Shown here: positions 19,723 through 29,012 of the stretch, piece by piece
Layout: every line of letters begins with the position of its first letter
Numbering within the stretch: position 1 is the first letter of the stretch
Origin: Sedimentibacter acidaminivorans
Lineage (GTDB): Bacteria; Bacillota; Clostridia; Tissierellales; Sedimentibacteraceae
Reading direction: 5' to 3'
NCBI RefSeq assembly: GCF_017873955.1
Contig: NZ_JAGGKS010000007.1
Span: forward strand, 181,871-245,870
DNA length: 64,000 bases
Position numbers and translations under genes: made by a program
The notes under the pieces: model-generated
The model's database searches: none
Told to the model about the DNA's origin: nothing
Seen by the model: the letters and a program-made list of their open reading frames with translations, nothing else

Positions 19723-20280
19723 ATGATTTTGAATGATGAAAAGTTAGTACGGCTATTGAAACATAAACCATCAAAAGGTTTGTCAACTGCAATTGATATA
19801 TATGGTGGGTTGGTTAAAACTATAGCTATTCGAATAATTGGCTATGAAAACCAGAGTGATGTTGAAGAATGTGTATCAGATGTTTTTGTAGAATTGTGGA
19901 AATCAATAGATAATTATAATAGAGATAAGGGGATATTAAAAAACTATATTATATCTATAGCACGTAACGTCAGTATAAATACATACAGGCGAAAGGTCGT
20001 GAAGCATGAAGTTCTACCATTGGAAGAAAATGATATGGAGATTGATTTTGATATAGACAATGAAGTTTCTAAGAGTATAAATAAAGGTATTATTAATGAA
20101 ACTTTAAATGATTTACAGCAACCAGACAAAGATATATTTATCAGGAGGTATTATTTGTTTGAATCTATAAAAGAAATATCTCAATCTTTAAATATAAGTA
20201 CCAAGATGGTTGAAAACAAATTATATAGGGGCAAAGATAAACTAAAGACAGCACTTATCAGTAAAGGAATAATTATATGA
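19723..20280 (+). CDS. ECF-type RNA polymerase sigma factor
   Basis: About 185 residues with sigma region 2 (VEECVSDVFVELWKSIDNY, then ILKNYIISIARNVSINTYRRK) and region 4 (DKDIFIRRYYLFESIKEISQ, then STKMVENKLYRGKDKLK). It directs RNA polymerase to a specific promoter set and is expected to be held by the anti-sigma protein encoded next. TTG at 19729 sits 8 bases from TAGGAGG, a better distance than the 2 bases of the ATG at 19723. Confidence 0.92.
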   Translation: MILNDEKLVRLLKHKPSKGLSTAIDIYGGLVKTIAIRIIGYENQSDVEECVSDVFVELWKSIDNYNRDKGILKNYIISIARNVSINTYRRKVVKHEVLPLEENDMEIDFDIDNEVSKSINKGIINETLNDLQQPDKDIFIRRYYLFESIKEISQSLNISTKMVENKLYRGKDKLKTALISKGIII

Positions 20281-20301
20281 ATAATATGAAAGGTGATATT
20301 A

Positions 20302-21744
20302 ATGGGAAAAATAGATGAATTATTAGATGATTATGATATTAAGAACGAAAAATTAAATATAAATGAAATAGAAATGTCTAAAGAAGAAGTCAATAGAATA
20401 AAGGAAACCACGATGCTTAAAACAGGTTTTAGTTATAAGTATGGAACGAAGAAAAAATATATTATACCTTTAGCAGCTGTTATGACTATAATTCTTTCTT
20501 TTGCTGTAGTATTCGCACAAGGAGGATTATCAAACATTTACAACAAAATATTTGGAGAAAACATCAAATATGTTAATGATATGGGAACAATTATAGATGA
20601 AAGCTATTCGTCGAATGGCATAACACTTAATGTTGCAAGTATGGTAGGAGATGAGAATTCATTTTATATAGTATTTGAATTAATAAAAGAAAATGGTGAG
20701 AGTTTTGGTAAATCAGACTATATATATATTGAACATCTTAGATTAGAAATGAAAGGTTCTGGTGGATACTCATGGAATGAAATAAAAGATGATAATCCTA
20801 ATGATAGTAAAGCAACATTTATTTTAGTAGGTAACACAGAGAAAAAAACGGCTGGAGATAAGTTAACATTACTTTTATCTGAGATAACGGAATATAGTAT
20901 AAACAAACAAAAAACAAGTTTTGAGCCATATGATTTCTTAATGGCTAACCAAGAATATGTAAAACAATATTTAATAAAGAATGATAAGAAATCTCCTGTA
21001 AATGATGTTGAAGATAACATGTCTGAAGATGAAAGAAAAAAAATAAATGAAATGAATGATATTACACCTGATGAAATATTACCTATAAATAATTTAAGTA
21101 TTTTGTTGGGAGATAATTTGAATAATTTATACGTTGATAATGTTGGTTTTGCTGAGGGAAAACTTTGTATTCGATTTGCCTTAAAAGATTCAGAAAAAAG
21201 GGATATAAGTGAAATATATTTTACAGACAAAAGCAATTCCGATGACAGATTATATAGTAATTTCATGTTCTCGCAAGAAGCAAATGGAATAAAATATGAG
21301 TACTATATATTCGATATTCAAAATATGGAAGAACTTAAAAACTATAATTTGACATGCAGTACAACAGATAAAATAAATGTTACAAAAGGTGATTGGAAGG
21401 TTTCTTTTAAAGCAGATTACAAAAATATAACGCACACGATTAAGGTAAATAAAGATGTTCAAATTGAAGGTAAAAGATATACGATTAAAAATATAAAAAT
21501 TTCTCCAATATCATTAAATGTACAAATGAGGAACAATTTAGTAGATAATATAGAAAACCCTGTACACAAATTGCATGATATTTTAACAGTTACAATGAAA
21601 GATGGAACTGAAGTTGAAATAGGAAGCAGTGGAACTAGTACTAATCCACTTACTGCGACATTAAATTTGATATTTACAAAACCTGTAGATGTAACACAAA
21701 TAGATAAAATTACAGTTGGAGATTTAGAAATTGAACTTAATTGA
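20302..21744 (+). CDS. DUF4179-type membrane anti-sigma factor
   Basis: 480 residues. A short cytoplasmic N-terminal domain, one membrane helix (YIIPLAAVMTIILSFAVVFA, about residues 52-71) and a large external region match DUF4179 proteins, encoded next to ECF sigma factors and presumed to sequester them. Starts 21 bases after the sigma gene; ATG 20302 has AAAGGTGA upstream, whereas the earlier in-frame codon at 20293 lies within it. Confidence 0.82.
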   Translation: MGKIDELLDDYDIKNEKLNINEIEMSKEEVNRIKETTMLKTGFSYKYGTKKKYIIPLAAVMTIILSFAVVFAQGGLSNIYNKIFGENIKYVNDMGTIIDESYSSNGITLNVASMVGDENSFYIVFELIKENGESFGKSDYIYIEHLRLEMKGSGGYSWNEIKDDNPNDSKATFILVGNTEKKTAGDKLTLLLSEITEYSINKQKTSFEPYDFLMANQEYVKQYLIKNDKKSPVNDVEDNMSEDERKKINEMNDITPDEILPINNLSILLGDNLNNLYVDNVGFAEGKLCIRFALKDSEKRDISEIYFTDKSNSDDRLYSNFMFSQEANGIKYEYYIFDIQNMEELKNYNLTCSTTDKINVTKGDWKVSFKADYKNITHTIKVNKDVQIEGKRYTIKNIKISPISLNVQMRNNLVDNIENPVHKLHDILTVTMKDGTEVEIGSSGTSTNPLTATLNLIFTKPVDVTQIDKITVGDLEIELN

Positions 21745-21793
21745 TTTTTAATTAGAATCTATTAAGGAGTATGAATAAAAGTAAATGTTTGCA

Positions 21794-21830
21794 CAAATAA
21801 TCGCTGATTAGCAACGATTATTTGTTGTTT
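21794..21830 (+). terminator. Intrinsic terminator after the anti-sigma gene
   Basis: 10-bp perfect stem CAAATAATCG/CGATTATTTG (21794-21803 with 21815-21824) and a T-rich tail. Confidence 0.75.
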
Positions 21831-21909
21831 ATTCTTGATTAGTGTGCTAAACTCATCTTTGTATGCTGTTAATAAAACAGAATAACAATTCATAAAATGG
21901 GAGAGACAA

Positions 21910-23556
21910 ATGGTAGCACAATTTTTTCAAGATTTAAAGCTTGAGTTTAATGGTTACAATAAAAAAAGGCTTTTGCAGGACGTAATGGCAGGGCTTACAG
22001 TTACTGCTGTTGCACTGCCGCTTGCACTTGCTTTTGGTGTTAGCTCAGGTGCTGATGCTGCTGCAGGACTTATAACAGCAATTATTGCTGGAATTTTAAT
22101 AGGAGGCCTTTCAGGAGCATCATATCAAATTTCAGGACCAACAGGTGCGATGACAGCTATTTTACTTACTCTTTCTATAAAGCATGGTATAGATGGAGTA
22201 TTTATTGCAGGACTTATATCAGGAATAATATTACTTTTAGCTGCAACATTTCATTTTGGACGGTTAGTATCATTTATTCCGTCGTCAGTTATCACGGGTT
22301 TTACTTCAGGTATAGCAATTATAATTGCACTTGGACAAGTTGATAATTTTTTTGGTACAGTTTCATATGGAGAAAATGCTATAAATAAGATTTTTTCTTA
22401 TGGAGAACTAGGGTTTTCGCCAAACATATATGCTGTTTTTTTTAGTTTTTTAGTAATTATAATTATGGTTTTATGGCCTAAAAAGTGGAATTCAAAATTT
22501 CCGTCGTCATTAGCAGGTATTATTGTAGCACTATTAATTAACTGGATATTTGATTTGCCAGTAAATGTAGTAGGTGAAATTCCAAAAACTTTATTTCCAC
22601 AAAGTAGACTTAGTTTTGAAGCGATTTCATTTGCTCAGTTGCAAACTTTTATGGGGCCAGCATTAAGTATTGCAATGTTAGGTATGATAGAAAGTTTACT
22701 GTGTGGAGCTTCTGCTGGTAAAATGAAAAATGAAAAATTAAATGCGGATAGAGAATTAGTAGCTCAAGGCATAGGAAATATAATCATACCGTTTTTTGGA
22801 GGTGTTCCAGCTACAGCAGCTATAGCTAGAACTAGTGTGGCGATTAAATCTGGAGGACAAACGAGGCTAGTTAGCATATTTCACTCAGTTGGATTATTAG
22901 GTTCGATGTTTTTATTGGGTTCGGTAATGTCTATGATTCCTTTATCTGCACTTGCGGGTGTTCTTATAATGACCGCTTGGAGAATGAATGAGTGGAATGA
23001 AATTAAATATATATTTAATAAAAAATTTGGAATTTCTATTATAGAATTTAGTGTAACAATGGTTGCAACTGTTATGTTTGATCTTACAATTGCTATATTG
23101 ATAGGAGTTTTTATAGCAATAGTTTTATTTGTTATTAGAAATTGTGAATTAAAAATAGATGTGAGTGACGTTGATTTAAATAGAATGAGTGGACATGATA
23201 TATCTACAGATCATACATATACTAAAATGGTTTACTTGACAGGACCTTTGTTTTTTGTGACAAAAGATAAGCTAATTCAAGCTGTTGGGCAACTAAACGA
23301 TGCAAAGAATATTATCTTTTCAATGAGGGCAGTTACAAGCATTGATGAATCTGTCGTTTGTGAATTTGAAAAAATAGTTTCTAAATATTCAAGTGATAAT
23401 GTTAAGGTTCTTTTTTGTGGAGTGCAGGATAACGTAAAAACAATGTTCAATAGAGTAGGTCTAACTGATAAATTAGGAGAAGATAGTTTTTACTGGGATG
23501 CAGTACGAGCTATAAAATCATTAGAAGATTCAGAAATAAAAGATTCAATTGCCTAA
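21910..23556 (+). CDS. SulP-family anion transporter with STAS domain
   Basis: 548 residues. The N-terminal two thirds hold about 12 hydrophobic segments with the SulP signature (AGLTVTAVALPLALAFGVSSG, residues about 27-47; QISGPTGAMTA). The C-terminal part (about 440-548) is a STAS regulatory domain. The family moves sulfate, bicarbonate or dicarboxylates; the substrate is not evident. A second, shorter SulP protein lies at 58398. Confidence 0.93.
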   Translation: MVAQFFQDLKLEFNGYNKKRLLQDVMAGLTVTAVALPLALAFGVSSGADAAAGLITAIIAGILIGGLSGASYQISGPTGAMTAILLTLSIKHGIDGVFIAGLISGIILLLAATFHFGRLVSFIPSSVITGFTSGIAIIIALGQVDNFFGTVSYGENAINKIFSYGELGFSPNIYAVFFSFLVIIIMVLWPKKWNSKFPSSLAGIIVALLINWIFDLPVNVVGEIPKTLFPQSRLSFEAISFAQLQTFMGPALSIAMLGMIESLLCGASAGKMKNEKLNADRELVAQGIGNIIIPFFGGVPATAAIARTSVAIKSGGQTRLVSIFHSVGLLGSMFLLGSVMSMIPLSALAGVLIMTAWRMNEWNEIKYIFNKKFGISIIEFSVTMVATVMFDLTIAILIGVFIAIVLFVIRNCELKIDVSDVDLNRMSGHDISTDHTYTKMVYLTGPLFFVTKDKLIQAVGQLNDAKNIIFSMRAVTSIDESVVCEFEKIVSKYSSDNVKVLFCGVQDNVKTMFNRVGLTDKLGEDSFYWDAVRAIKSLEDSEIKDSIA

Positions 23557-23573
23557 GTAGATTTATTTAATAA

Positions 23574-23608
23574 AAAAGGAAGGTAGTCAATACAGATACC
23601 TTCCTTTT
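23574..23608. terminator. Bidirectional terminator between SulP and the small Cys protein
   Basis: 12-bp perfect stem (23574-23585 with 23597-23608, AAAAGGAAGGTA/TACCTTCCTTTT). T-runs exist on both strands, serving two convergent genes. Confidence 0.85.
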
Positions 23609-23627
23609 AAATTCTATTTTTCATTTT

Positions 23628-23780
23628 TTAATCTTCCTCTTGTTTTAATCCTCTTTCGTGAAGTTCGCATTCTTTTTGGCTGCATTTGTTGTCAACGTTG
23701 TAAATACATGTAATAGTACCACATCTTCTAAAATTCATTTTTGCAACTACATCCTTGATATCTTTCACTATCATACCCAT
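23628..23780 (-). CDS. Small cysteine-containing protein, 50 aa
   Basis: Reading from ATG 23780, with GGAGG about 7 bases upstream, gives 50 codons ending at TAA. The sequence has a basic N-terminal helix followed by four Cys and a His (CGTITCIYNVDNKCSQKECE, residues 20-39, and H41), a spacing that suggests metal binding and recalls small DUF1540-like clostridial proteins. The good ribosome binding site and the convergent terminator support a real gene. Function unknown. Confidence 0.7.
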   Translation of the reverse strand: MGMIVKDIKDVVAKMNFRRCGTITCIYNVDNKCSQKECELHERGLKQEED

Positions 23781-23792
23781 ATCGTTACCTCC

Positions 23793-24026
23793 GTTTTTTA
23801 TATTATGATATGATTATACAACATAAAATGCAAGTTGTAAATAGAAAAATGCAAAAATAATAAAAAAATATTGAAATAATTATATAAATTACGATAAAAT
23901 GCAACAAAAGATTAAACATATTCATAAAACTACAACGCACTGAATATGCATCTAAATATAAAAATATTATAAATGCAAGTTTTTGTACAAATGAATCAAT
24001 TAAATATATTGAAGACAATTTAATAT
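23793..24026. other. AT-rich intergenic stretch with a possible decayed coding fragment
   Basis: Apart from a 46-codon open stretch without a start codon on the + strand (about 23888-24028, containing ASKYKNIINASFCTNESIKY), which could be a gene remnant or chance, nothing recognisable is seen here. Confidence 0.3.
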
Positions 24027-24084
24027 AAAAAAAATAGAAGGGTTATCAGAAAAAGTAATTCTATATTTGATAATTCCTTCTATT
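24027..24084 (-). terminator. Intrinsic terminator after the purine permease
   Basis: On the minus strand a 15-bp stem with one small bulge (24076-24084 plus 24068-24073 paired with 24033-24041 and 24043-24048) is followed by eight T. Confidence 0.85.
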
Positions 24085-24179
24085 TATTAGTATTACATTG
24101 TAGTATTTAGAATGAGGATTGAAAATACTTTAAATAATAATTCTTTCTATTTTATGATATTATTAAGTGACGTAATTTA

Positions 24180-25637
24180 TTATATAATAGCAAGTACAAT
24201 AAAATTTACTAAAAACAAAATAGTTGATATAAGTAGTATAGGGTGAATTTCATTAAATTTACCTTTGCATATTTTAACTATGCAATAAAATATGAAACCA
24301 GCAGCTATACCATATGATATGCTGTAACAAAAAGCCATGAATACTGCTGCAAAGAATGCTGGTATTGCTTCTTCTAGATTATCCCAATCAATGTTTTTAA
24401 ATGAAGACATCATCATGATACCAACAACTATTAATACTGGAGATGTTGCAGCAGATGGTATCAAGCCAGCTATAGGGGCTAGCAAAATACATGCTAAAAA
24501 CAATAATGCTGTAACTACACTAGTTAATCCAGTTCTACCACCAGCTCCTATACCAGCTGCGCTTTCTACATATGTAGTAGTATTTGAAGTACCAAGGATA
24601 GCACCAACTGATGTTGCAATTGCATCAGCAAACAAAGCTTTATCCATTTTAGATTTGAAACCTGTACTTGTTTCAAGTGATTTTTGATCTTCTTCACTAA
24701 ATATTCCACTTCTTCGACCTGTACCTATAAATGTTCCAATAGTATCAAAAGTATCTGATAAACTAAAAGCAAATATAGTCATAATAACAAGTGGTATACG
24801 TGAAGCATCTGAAAATAATGACATTAAACCTTCTTTTCCAAAAGCTGCCCCAAAAGTAACTCCTAGTTCTGAAAATGCAGAACTCATACTCACTGAATTA
24901 ATGCTTGCAGATGAAAAATCAACAACTCCCATAGGGATGCCAACTAAGGTTGTTGCAATAATACTAATTAGTATTGCCCCTTTTGTGTTTAAAATTAATA
25001 AAATAATTGTAATAACGAGACCAATTAGTGCTAGTTGAGTTGCAGGGTTTGTAAAATCAACTATTGCAGGAATAATTCCACCGTTTGTTACTACAGAAAA
25101 AACTCCACTAAATGTTCCATCAGGAGTAAATGCTTGACCATTAACTGAAAGAATGTTTGCGCCTTCGGAAGTAAATTCTATGAAATTTGCACCTTTTACT
25201 CCTATATATGCTATGAAAATTCCTATTCCCCCACCGATAGCATTTTGTATACTTATAGGGATTGCTTTAATTATACTTTTACGTATTTTAGTAACGGTTA
25301 TTGTAATGTTTACTAAACCACAAATAAATACTAATGCTAGTGCTTGTTGCCAAGTAAAACCAAGGGCAAAACATACAGTGTAAGTAAAAAAAGCATTAAG
25401 TCCCATACCTGGTGCTTGGGCATATGGTACATTTGCAAATAATCCCATTATTAAAGTTCCTATTACTGCTGCAAATATTGTTGCTAGAAAGACAGCCTGT
25501 GAAGGCATTCCAGTTGCTGCTAATATTGCGGGGTTAACAAAAATAATGTATGACATGGCAAAAAATGTAGTAAAACCAGCCATAATTTCTGTAGAAACAT
25601 TAGTTCCACTTTCTTTTAATTTAAAAAACTTTTCCAT
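24180..25637 (-). CDS. NCS2-family purine permease (guanine/hypoxanthine type)
   Basis: 485 residues, about 12-14 membrane segments, of the AzgA/PbuG branch of nucleobase transporters. Family landmarks: AGFTTFFAMSYIIFVNP near the N-terminus, QAPGMGLNAFF, and SDTFDTIGTFIGTGRRSG in the middle. ATG 25637 is preferred over an upstream in-frame start at 25673 because AGGAGG precedes it by about 5 bases. The guanine riboswitch upstream (25813-25879) directly supports a purine substrate and predicts shut-off when guanine or hypoxanthine is plentiful. Confidence 0.95.
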   Translation of the reverse strand: MEKFFKLKESGTNVSTEIMAGFTTFFAMSYIIFVNPAILAATGMPSQAVFLATIFAAVIGTLIMGLFANVPYAQAPGMGLNAFFTYTVCFALGFTWQQALALVFICGLVNITITVTKIRKSIIKAIPISIQNAIGGGIGIFIAYIGVKGANFIEFTSEGANILSVNGQAFTPDGTFSGVFSVVTNGGIIPAIVDFTNPATQLALIGLVITIILLILNTKGAILISIIATTLVGIPMGVVDFSSASINSVSMSSAFSELGVTFGAAFGKEGLMSLFSDASRIPLVIMTIFAFSLSDTFDTIGTFIGTGRRSGIFSEEDQKSLETSTGFKSKMDKALFADAIATSVGAILGTSNTTTYVESAAGIGAGGRTGLTSVVTALLFLACILLAPIAGLIPSAATSPVLIVVGIMMMSSFKNIDWDNLEEAIPAFFAAVFMAFCYSISYGIAAGFIFYCIVKICKGKFNEIHPILLISTILFLVNFIVLAII

Positions 25638-25754
25638 TGATTCCTCCTGTGTAAAAAAATTAAATATGCTCATAACAAATATTAACTATTAATGTCTATC
25701 ATTTCTATAATATATATATAATATTCAATTACATATTTAAATTTATAAAATACT

Positions 25755-25783
25755 AAAAAAGCGAATAGTTAAAAACCATTCGC
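25755..25783 (-). terminator. Riboswitch expression-platform terminator
   Basis: Minus-strand stem GCGAATGG/CTATTCGC (25783-25776 with 25768-25761, one G-T pair) followed by TTTTTT, placed between the purine aptamer and the permease. Confidence 0.85.
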
Positions 25784-25812
25784 ATCATATATAATAAAAA
25801 CAAAAAACAACT

Positions 25813-25879
25813 TCAATAGTCAAACAATTTACGGTTGTTTGGTAGAAACTTTGGAACCTTATCTTCCATATTATATTGA
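25813..25879 (-). promoter_or_regulatory. Purine riboswitch aptamer, guanine type
   Basis: P1 is TCAATA/TATTGA (25879-25874 with 25818-25813). J2/3 is AAGTTTCTACC, L2 carries GATAAGGT, L3 carries CCGTAAA, and the ligand-binding J3/1 strand is GACTAT. The C in GACTAT, at the position equivalent to C74 of the xpt aptamer, indicates guanine/hypoxanthine rather than adenine. With the terminator downstream, this is an OFF switch for the permease. Confidence 0.93.
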
Positions 25880-25983
25880 TGCATTAATATTTAATTTTGA
25901 CATCTGTATTATAACTTAAAAGATATACTAAGGCAATAGGTTTTTAAGATTAAATTAGATATAAAATAGATATAAAAATAGAA

Positions 25984-26012
25984 TTGACAAAGGACATCGT
26001 ACATAATATAAT
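25984..26012 (+). promoter_or_regulatory. Consensus sigma-A promoter of the TRAP operon
   Basis: TTGACA (25984-25989), exactly 17 bp, TATAAT (26007-26012). The half-site ATCATACAA at 26016-26024 lies just downstream, where a repressor would block initiation. Confidence 0.88.
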
Positions 26013-26015
26013 AAC

Positions 26016-26024
26016 ATCATACAA
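26016..26024 (+). promoter_or_regulatory. Candidate GntR operator half-site downstream of the TRAP promoter
   Basis: ATCATACAA is the exact reverse complement of TTGTATGAT at 29850-29858 in the gntR-ilvD intergenic region. Sharing between the two regions flanking a GntR gene suggests a common operator. Confidence 0.4.
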
Positions 26025-26120
26025 CAACGGTTCAACGTTTACACAAAAGCTATAGTTAAATATATTATATTATACCTAGGTATAATGTATAATATAAAAA
26101 TCAATAAGGGGAGAAATAAA

Positions 26121-27164
26121 ATGATGAAATTTAATAAAATTGCCAGCATAGTTTTGGTGTTGATAATGGTAGTTAGCTTAGCTGCTTGCTCTGATAATTC
26201 AGCTCCTAAAGCTACAGATGAAGGACCAAAAAGTGAAGTAACGAGTGAAACTCCAAAGGAAGCAGTGGTGATTAAGTTAGGAACAACTGTAAATGAACAG
26301 GATAGTTTTCAAATTGCTGCTGAAAAATTTGCAGACTTAGTAAAAGAACGTACAAATGGAGCATATACGATTGAAATTTATCCTAATGGATCATTGGGAG
26401 ATGAAAGAACAATGCTTGAAAGTATGCAAATGGGTACATTGGATATGGGTATTATCACTAGTGGACCATTCTCTAATTTTGTTCCAGATATGGGTGTTTT
26501 AGATATGCCGTTTTTATTTTCTAGCAACGCAGATGTATATAAAGTTTTAGATGGTGAAGTTGGACAAGAACTTTTAGGTAAATTAGAAAGTGCTAATTTA
26601 AAAGGTTTAGCTTATGCTGAAAGAGGATTTCGTAATTTAACTAATAGCAAAAAAGAAATAAAAAGCGCAGAAGATACAAAAGATTTAAAAATACGTGTAA
26701 TGGAAAATGAAGTTTACACTAAAACATTTAACTCGTTAGGAGTTAATGCTGTTCCTATGGCGTGGTCAGAGGCTTTAACAGCATTACAACAAGGAACAAT
26801 AGATGGACAAGAAAATCCAGTAAATGTAATTTACTCATTTAAGCTTTGGGAATCTCAAAAATATGTAACTATGACTAGACATGCTTATGCCTCAGCAATA
26901 ATTACAATGAGTTTAGATAAGTTTAATAAGTTACCAGAAGATGTACAAAAAGTATTTAAAGAATCAGCACAAGAGGCAGCAGAATTTGAAAGACAATGGG
27001 TTGCTGATAACGAAGAAAATCAAATGGATGAGTTAATTAATAATGGAATGGAAATTGTAACTGATCCAGATTTAGGTAGCTTTAAAGATGCTGTTCAAGT
27101 TGTTTATAGTGAGTATCCACAATACACAGATTATATTAATAGAATAACGGAAGCATTAAAATAA
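26121..27164 (+). CDS. TRAP transporter substrate-binding lipoprotein (DctP family)
   Basis: 348 residues. Lipoprotein signal with lipobox SLAAC, a Ser/Pro-rich linker, then the DctP fold: LGTTVNEQDSFQIAAEKFAD, GSLGDERTMLESMQMG, and the GFRNLTNSKK and KIRVMENEVY segments around the conserved Arg that usually binds a substrate carboxylate. It should bind an organic acid and hand it to the Q/M membrane proteins. ATG 26121 has AAGGGGAG 7 bases upstream; an open extension to 26085 lacks one. Confidence 0.93.
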   Translation: MMKFNKIASIVLVLIMVVSLAACSDNSAPKATDEGPKSEVTSETPKEAVVIKLGTTVNEQDSFQIAAEKFADLVKERTNGAYTIEIYPNGSLGDERTMLESMQMGTLDMGIITSGPFSNFVPDMGVLDMPFLFSSNADVYKVLDGEVGQELLGKLESANLKGLAYAERGFRNLTNSKKEIKSAEDTKDLKIRVMENEVYTKTFNSLGVNAVPMAWSEALTALQQGTIDGQENPVNVIYSFKLWESQKYVTMTRHAYASAIITMSLDKFNKLPEDVQKVFKESAQEAAEFERQWVADNEENQMDELINNGMEIVTDPDLGSFKDAVQVVYSEYPQYTDYINRITEALK

Positions 27165-27204
27165 AATATTAGAATTGTTTTGCAATAGGAGAGGAGATAG
27201 TATT

Positions 27205-27696
27205 ATGCTTTTAGCAAATTTAGTTCATAAGGCAAGTGATTTTGTAGATAAAATATGTTGCAAATTAATTATTACTATACTTGCAATGATGGTTTTAACA
27301 ACTTCGTTACAAATAGTGTGTCGTGTTTTTTTTAGTGCACTATCATGGAGTGAAGAACTAACGAGATATCTATTGGTTTATTTAACATTTTTTGGTGCAA
27401 GTAGTGTTTATAAAAGAAATGGGCATATATCTGTACTTGTTATGCAGCAGCTATTATCTCCTAAACTCCAAAAATTCGCTTCAATATTTGTTATTATATT
27501 ATGTGGTGCATTTTTTAGCATTGCTACTATGTATGGAATGAAGTACATGGGATTACAGGGTAGTCAGTTGTCTGCCGCCCTTCGTATACCAATGAAATAT
27601 GTATATATGTCAATACCAATAGGGTTTTCGATTATGATATTACACTCTGTTGATAATGTTATTAACATATGTTTTGGAAAGGGGGATGAAAATTAA
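27205..27696 (+). CDS. TRAP transporter small permease (DctQ family)
   Basis: 163 residues with four predicted membrane helices and the SWSEELTRYLLVYLTFFGAS motif typical of DctQ. ATG 27205 follows GGAGAGGAG. It overlaps the large subunit gene by one base (TAATG). Confidence 0.92.
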   Translation: MLLANLVHKASDFVDKICCKLIITILAMMVLTTSLQIVCRVFFSALSWSEELTRYLLVYLTFFGASSVYKRNGHISVLVMQQLLSPKLQKFASIFVIILCGAFFSIATMYGMKYMGLQGSQLSAALRIPMKYVYMSIPIGFSIMILHSVDNVINICFGKGDEN

Positions 27697-28958
27697 TGAC
27701 GGCTTTATTATTTCTTGTATTTTTAGGTTGCTTATTGTTAGGGGTACCTATTGCTTTTTCAGTTGCAGTTGCAGGGGTATCAGTTTTGATAAAAGGAGAT
27801 GTAAATTTACTCATTGTAGTACAAAGAATGTTTGCATCTACTGATAGTTTTGCTCTTGTAGCAGTTCCTTTTTTTATTCTAGCAGGAGATTTGTTAGCAA
27901 GAGGTCAAATTTCACAAAAATTAGTTACATTTGCTGAATCAATGTTAGGTATGATAAGAGGCGGATTATCAATTGTTTCCGTGGTAGCAGGAATGTTCTT
28001 TGCAGCTATTTCAGGCTCTGGTGCAGCTACTACAGCTGCAGTTGGAGCTACAATGGTACCTGAACTTAGAAAGCGTGGCTATAATGAAAGCTCATCTATA
28101 GCGCTTATTGCAGCCGCTGGATGTATAGGAGTTGTTATACCTCCATCAGTCCCAATGGTTTTATATGCTGTTATAGCAGGTCAAAGTGTTACACAGTTAT
28201 TTACTAATGGGTTTATGCCTGGTTTCTTTATGGGTGTTATATTGATTATAATTGCACTAGTCCAAGCCTTAAAATATAATTATCCTACAGGTTCCAAATT
28301 TGTACTAAAGAATGTTTGGAAAACATTTAAACAATCAATTTGGGGATTGCTAATGCCACTAATAATACTTGGCGGGATATTTTCTGGATACTTTACTCCA
28401 TCAGAAGCAGCAGCCGTTGCGGTTGTATATGCTATAATAGTATCAACAATAATTTACAAAGATTTGACATTAAAGGAATTTACTAATATATTGCTAGGAA
28501 GTGCAAAGACATCTGCAGTTATAATGATTATAATTGCATGTAGTGGTATATTTGGATGGGTTCTCGCAAACTGGAAAATACCTGAACAAATAGCACAGGG
28601 AATTTTGACAATCTCTACTAATAAATATATACTTATGCTTTTGATTAGTACAATAATATTAATAGCTGGTGTATTTATGGAAACATCGTCAGCAGTTATT
28701 TTATTAACGCCAGTTTTTTTACCACTTATTAAATCCTTAGGTATTGACCTTGTACATTTTGGGATAATATTTGTTATTGGAATATCCATAGGTATGATTA
28801 CCCCACCAGTAGCCATTAATTTATTTGTTGGATCAAGCATTACGGGTTTGCCAATAGAGAAAATTGCTAAGTCTGTGTTACCGTATTTGTTAGGATTAAT
28901 AATAATATTCTTGTTATATGTATATTTGCCACTTTTATTTCCGTTTTTAATAATATAG
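27696..28958 (+). CDS. TRAP transporter large permease (DctM family)
   Basis: 420 residues, about 12 membrane helices. GVPIAFSVAVAG, the FFILAGDLLARG region, FFAAISGSGAATTAAVGATMVP and GMITPPVAINLFV are DctM hallmarks. Ion-driven import of a carboxylate with the P and Q subunits. Substrate unknown; the neighbouring ilvD and GntR gene hint at a branched or hydroxy/keto acid. Confidence 0.94.
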   Translation: MTALLFLVFLGCLLLGVPIAFSVAVAGVSVLIKGDVNLLIVVQRMFASTDSFALVAVPFFILAGDLLARGQISQKLVTFAESMLGMIRGGLSIVSVVAGMFFAAISGSGAATTAAVGATMVPELRKRGYNESSSIALIAAAGCIGVVIPPSVPMVLYAVIAGQSVTQLFTNGFMPGFFMGVILIIIALVQALKYNYPTGSKFVLKNVWKTFKQSIWGLLMPLIILGGIFSGYFTPSEAAAVAVVYAIIVSTIIYKDLTLKEFTNILLGSAKTSAVIMIIIACSGIFGWVLANWKIPEQIAQGILTISTNKYILMLLISTIILIAGVFMETSSAVILLTPVFLPLIKSLGIDLVHFGIIFVIGISIGMITPPVAINLFVGSSITGLPIEKIAKSVLPYLLGLIIIFLLYVYLPLLFPFLII

Positions 28959-28973
28959 AAGTGACGAAGCTTA

Positions 28974-29003
28974 TAAAAAAAACACCCTAGCGGTGTTTTT
29001 TTA
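28974..29003. terminator. Bidirectional terminator between dctM-type gene and gntR
   Basis: 9-bp stem AAAAACACC/GGTGTTTTT (28978-28986 with 28992-29000), loop CTAGC, with A- and T-runs on the two sides. Confidence 0.85.
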
Positions 29004-29012
29004 TTTAACATT

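Noticed and set aside
20718..21266. 182-codon minus-strand open frame
   Set aside because: Shadow of the anti-sigma gene; no homology features and no start signal.
28454..29011. 185-codon minus-strand open frame opposite the TRAP large permease
   Set aside because: Antisense shadow of a well-supported membrane-protein gene; no ribosome binding site and it crosses the terminator.
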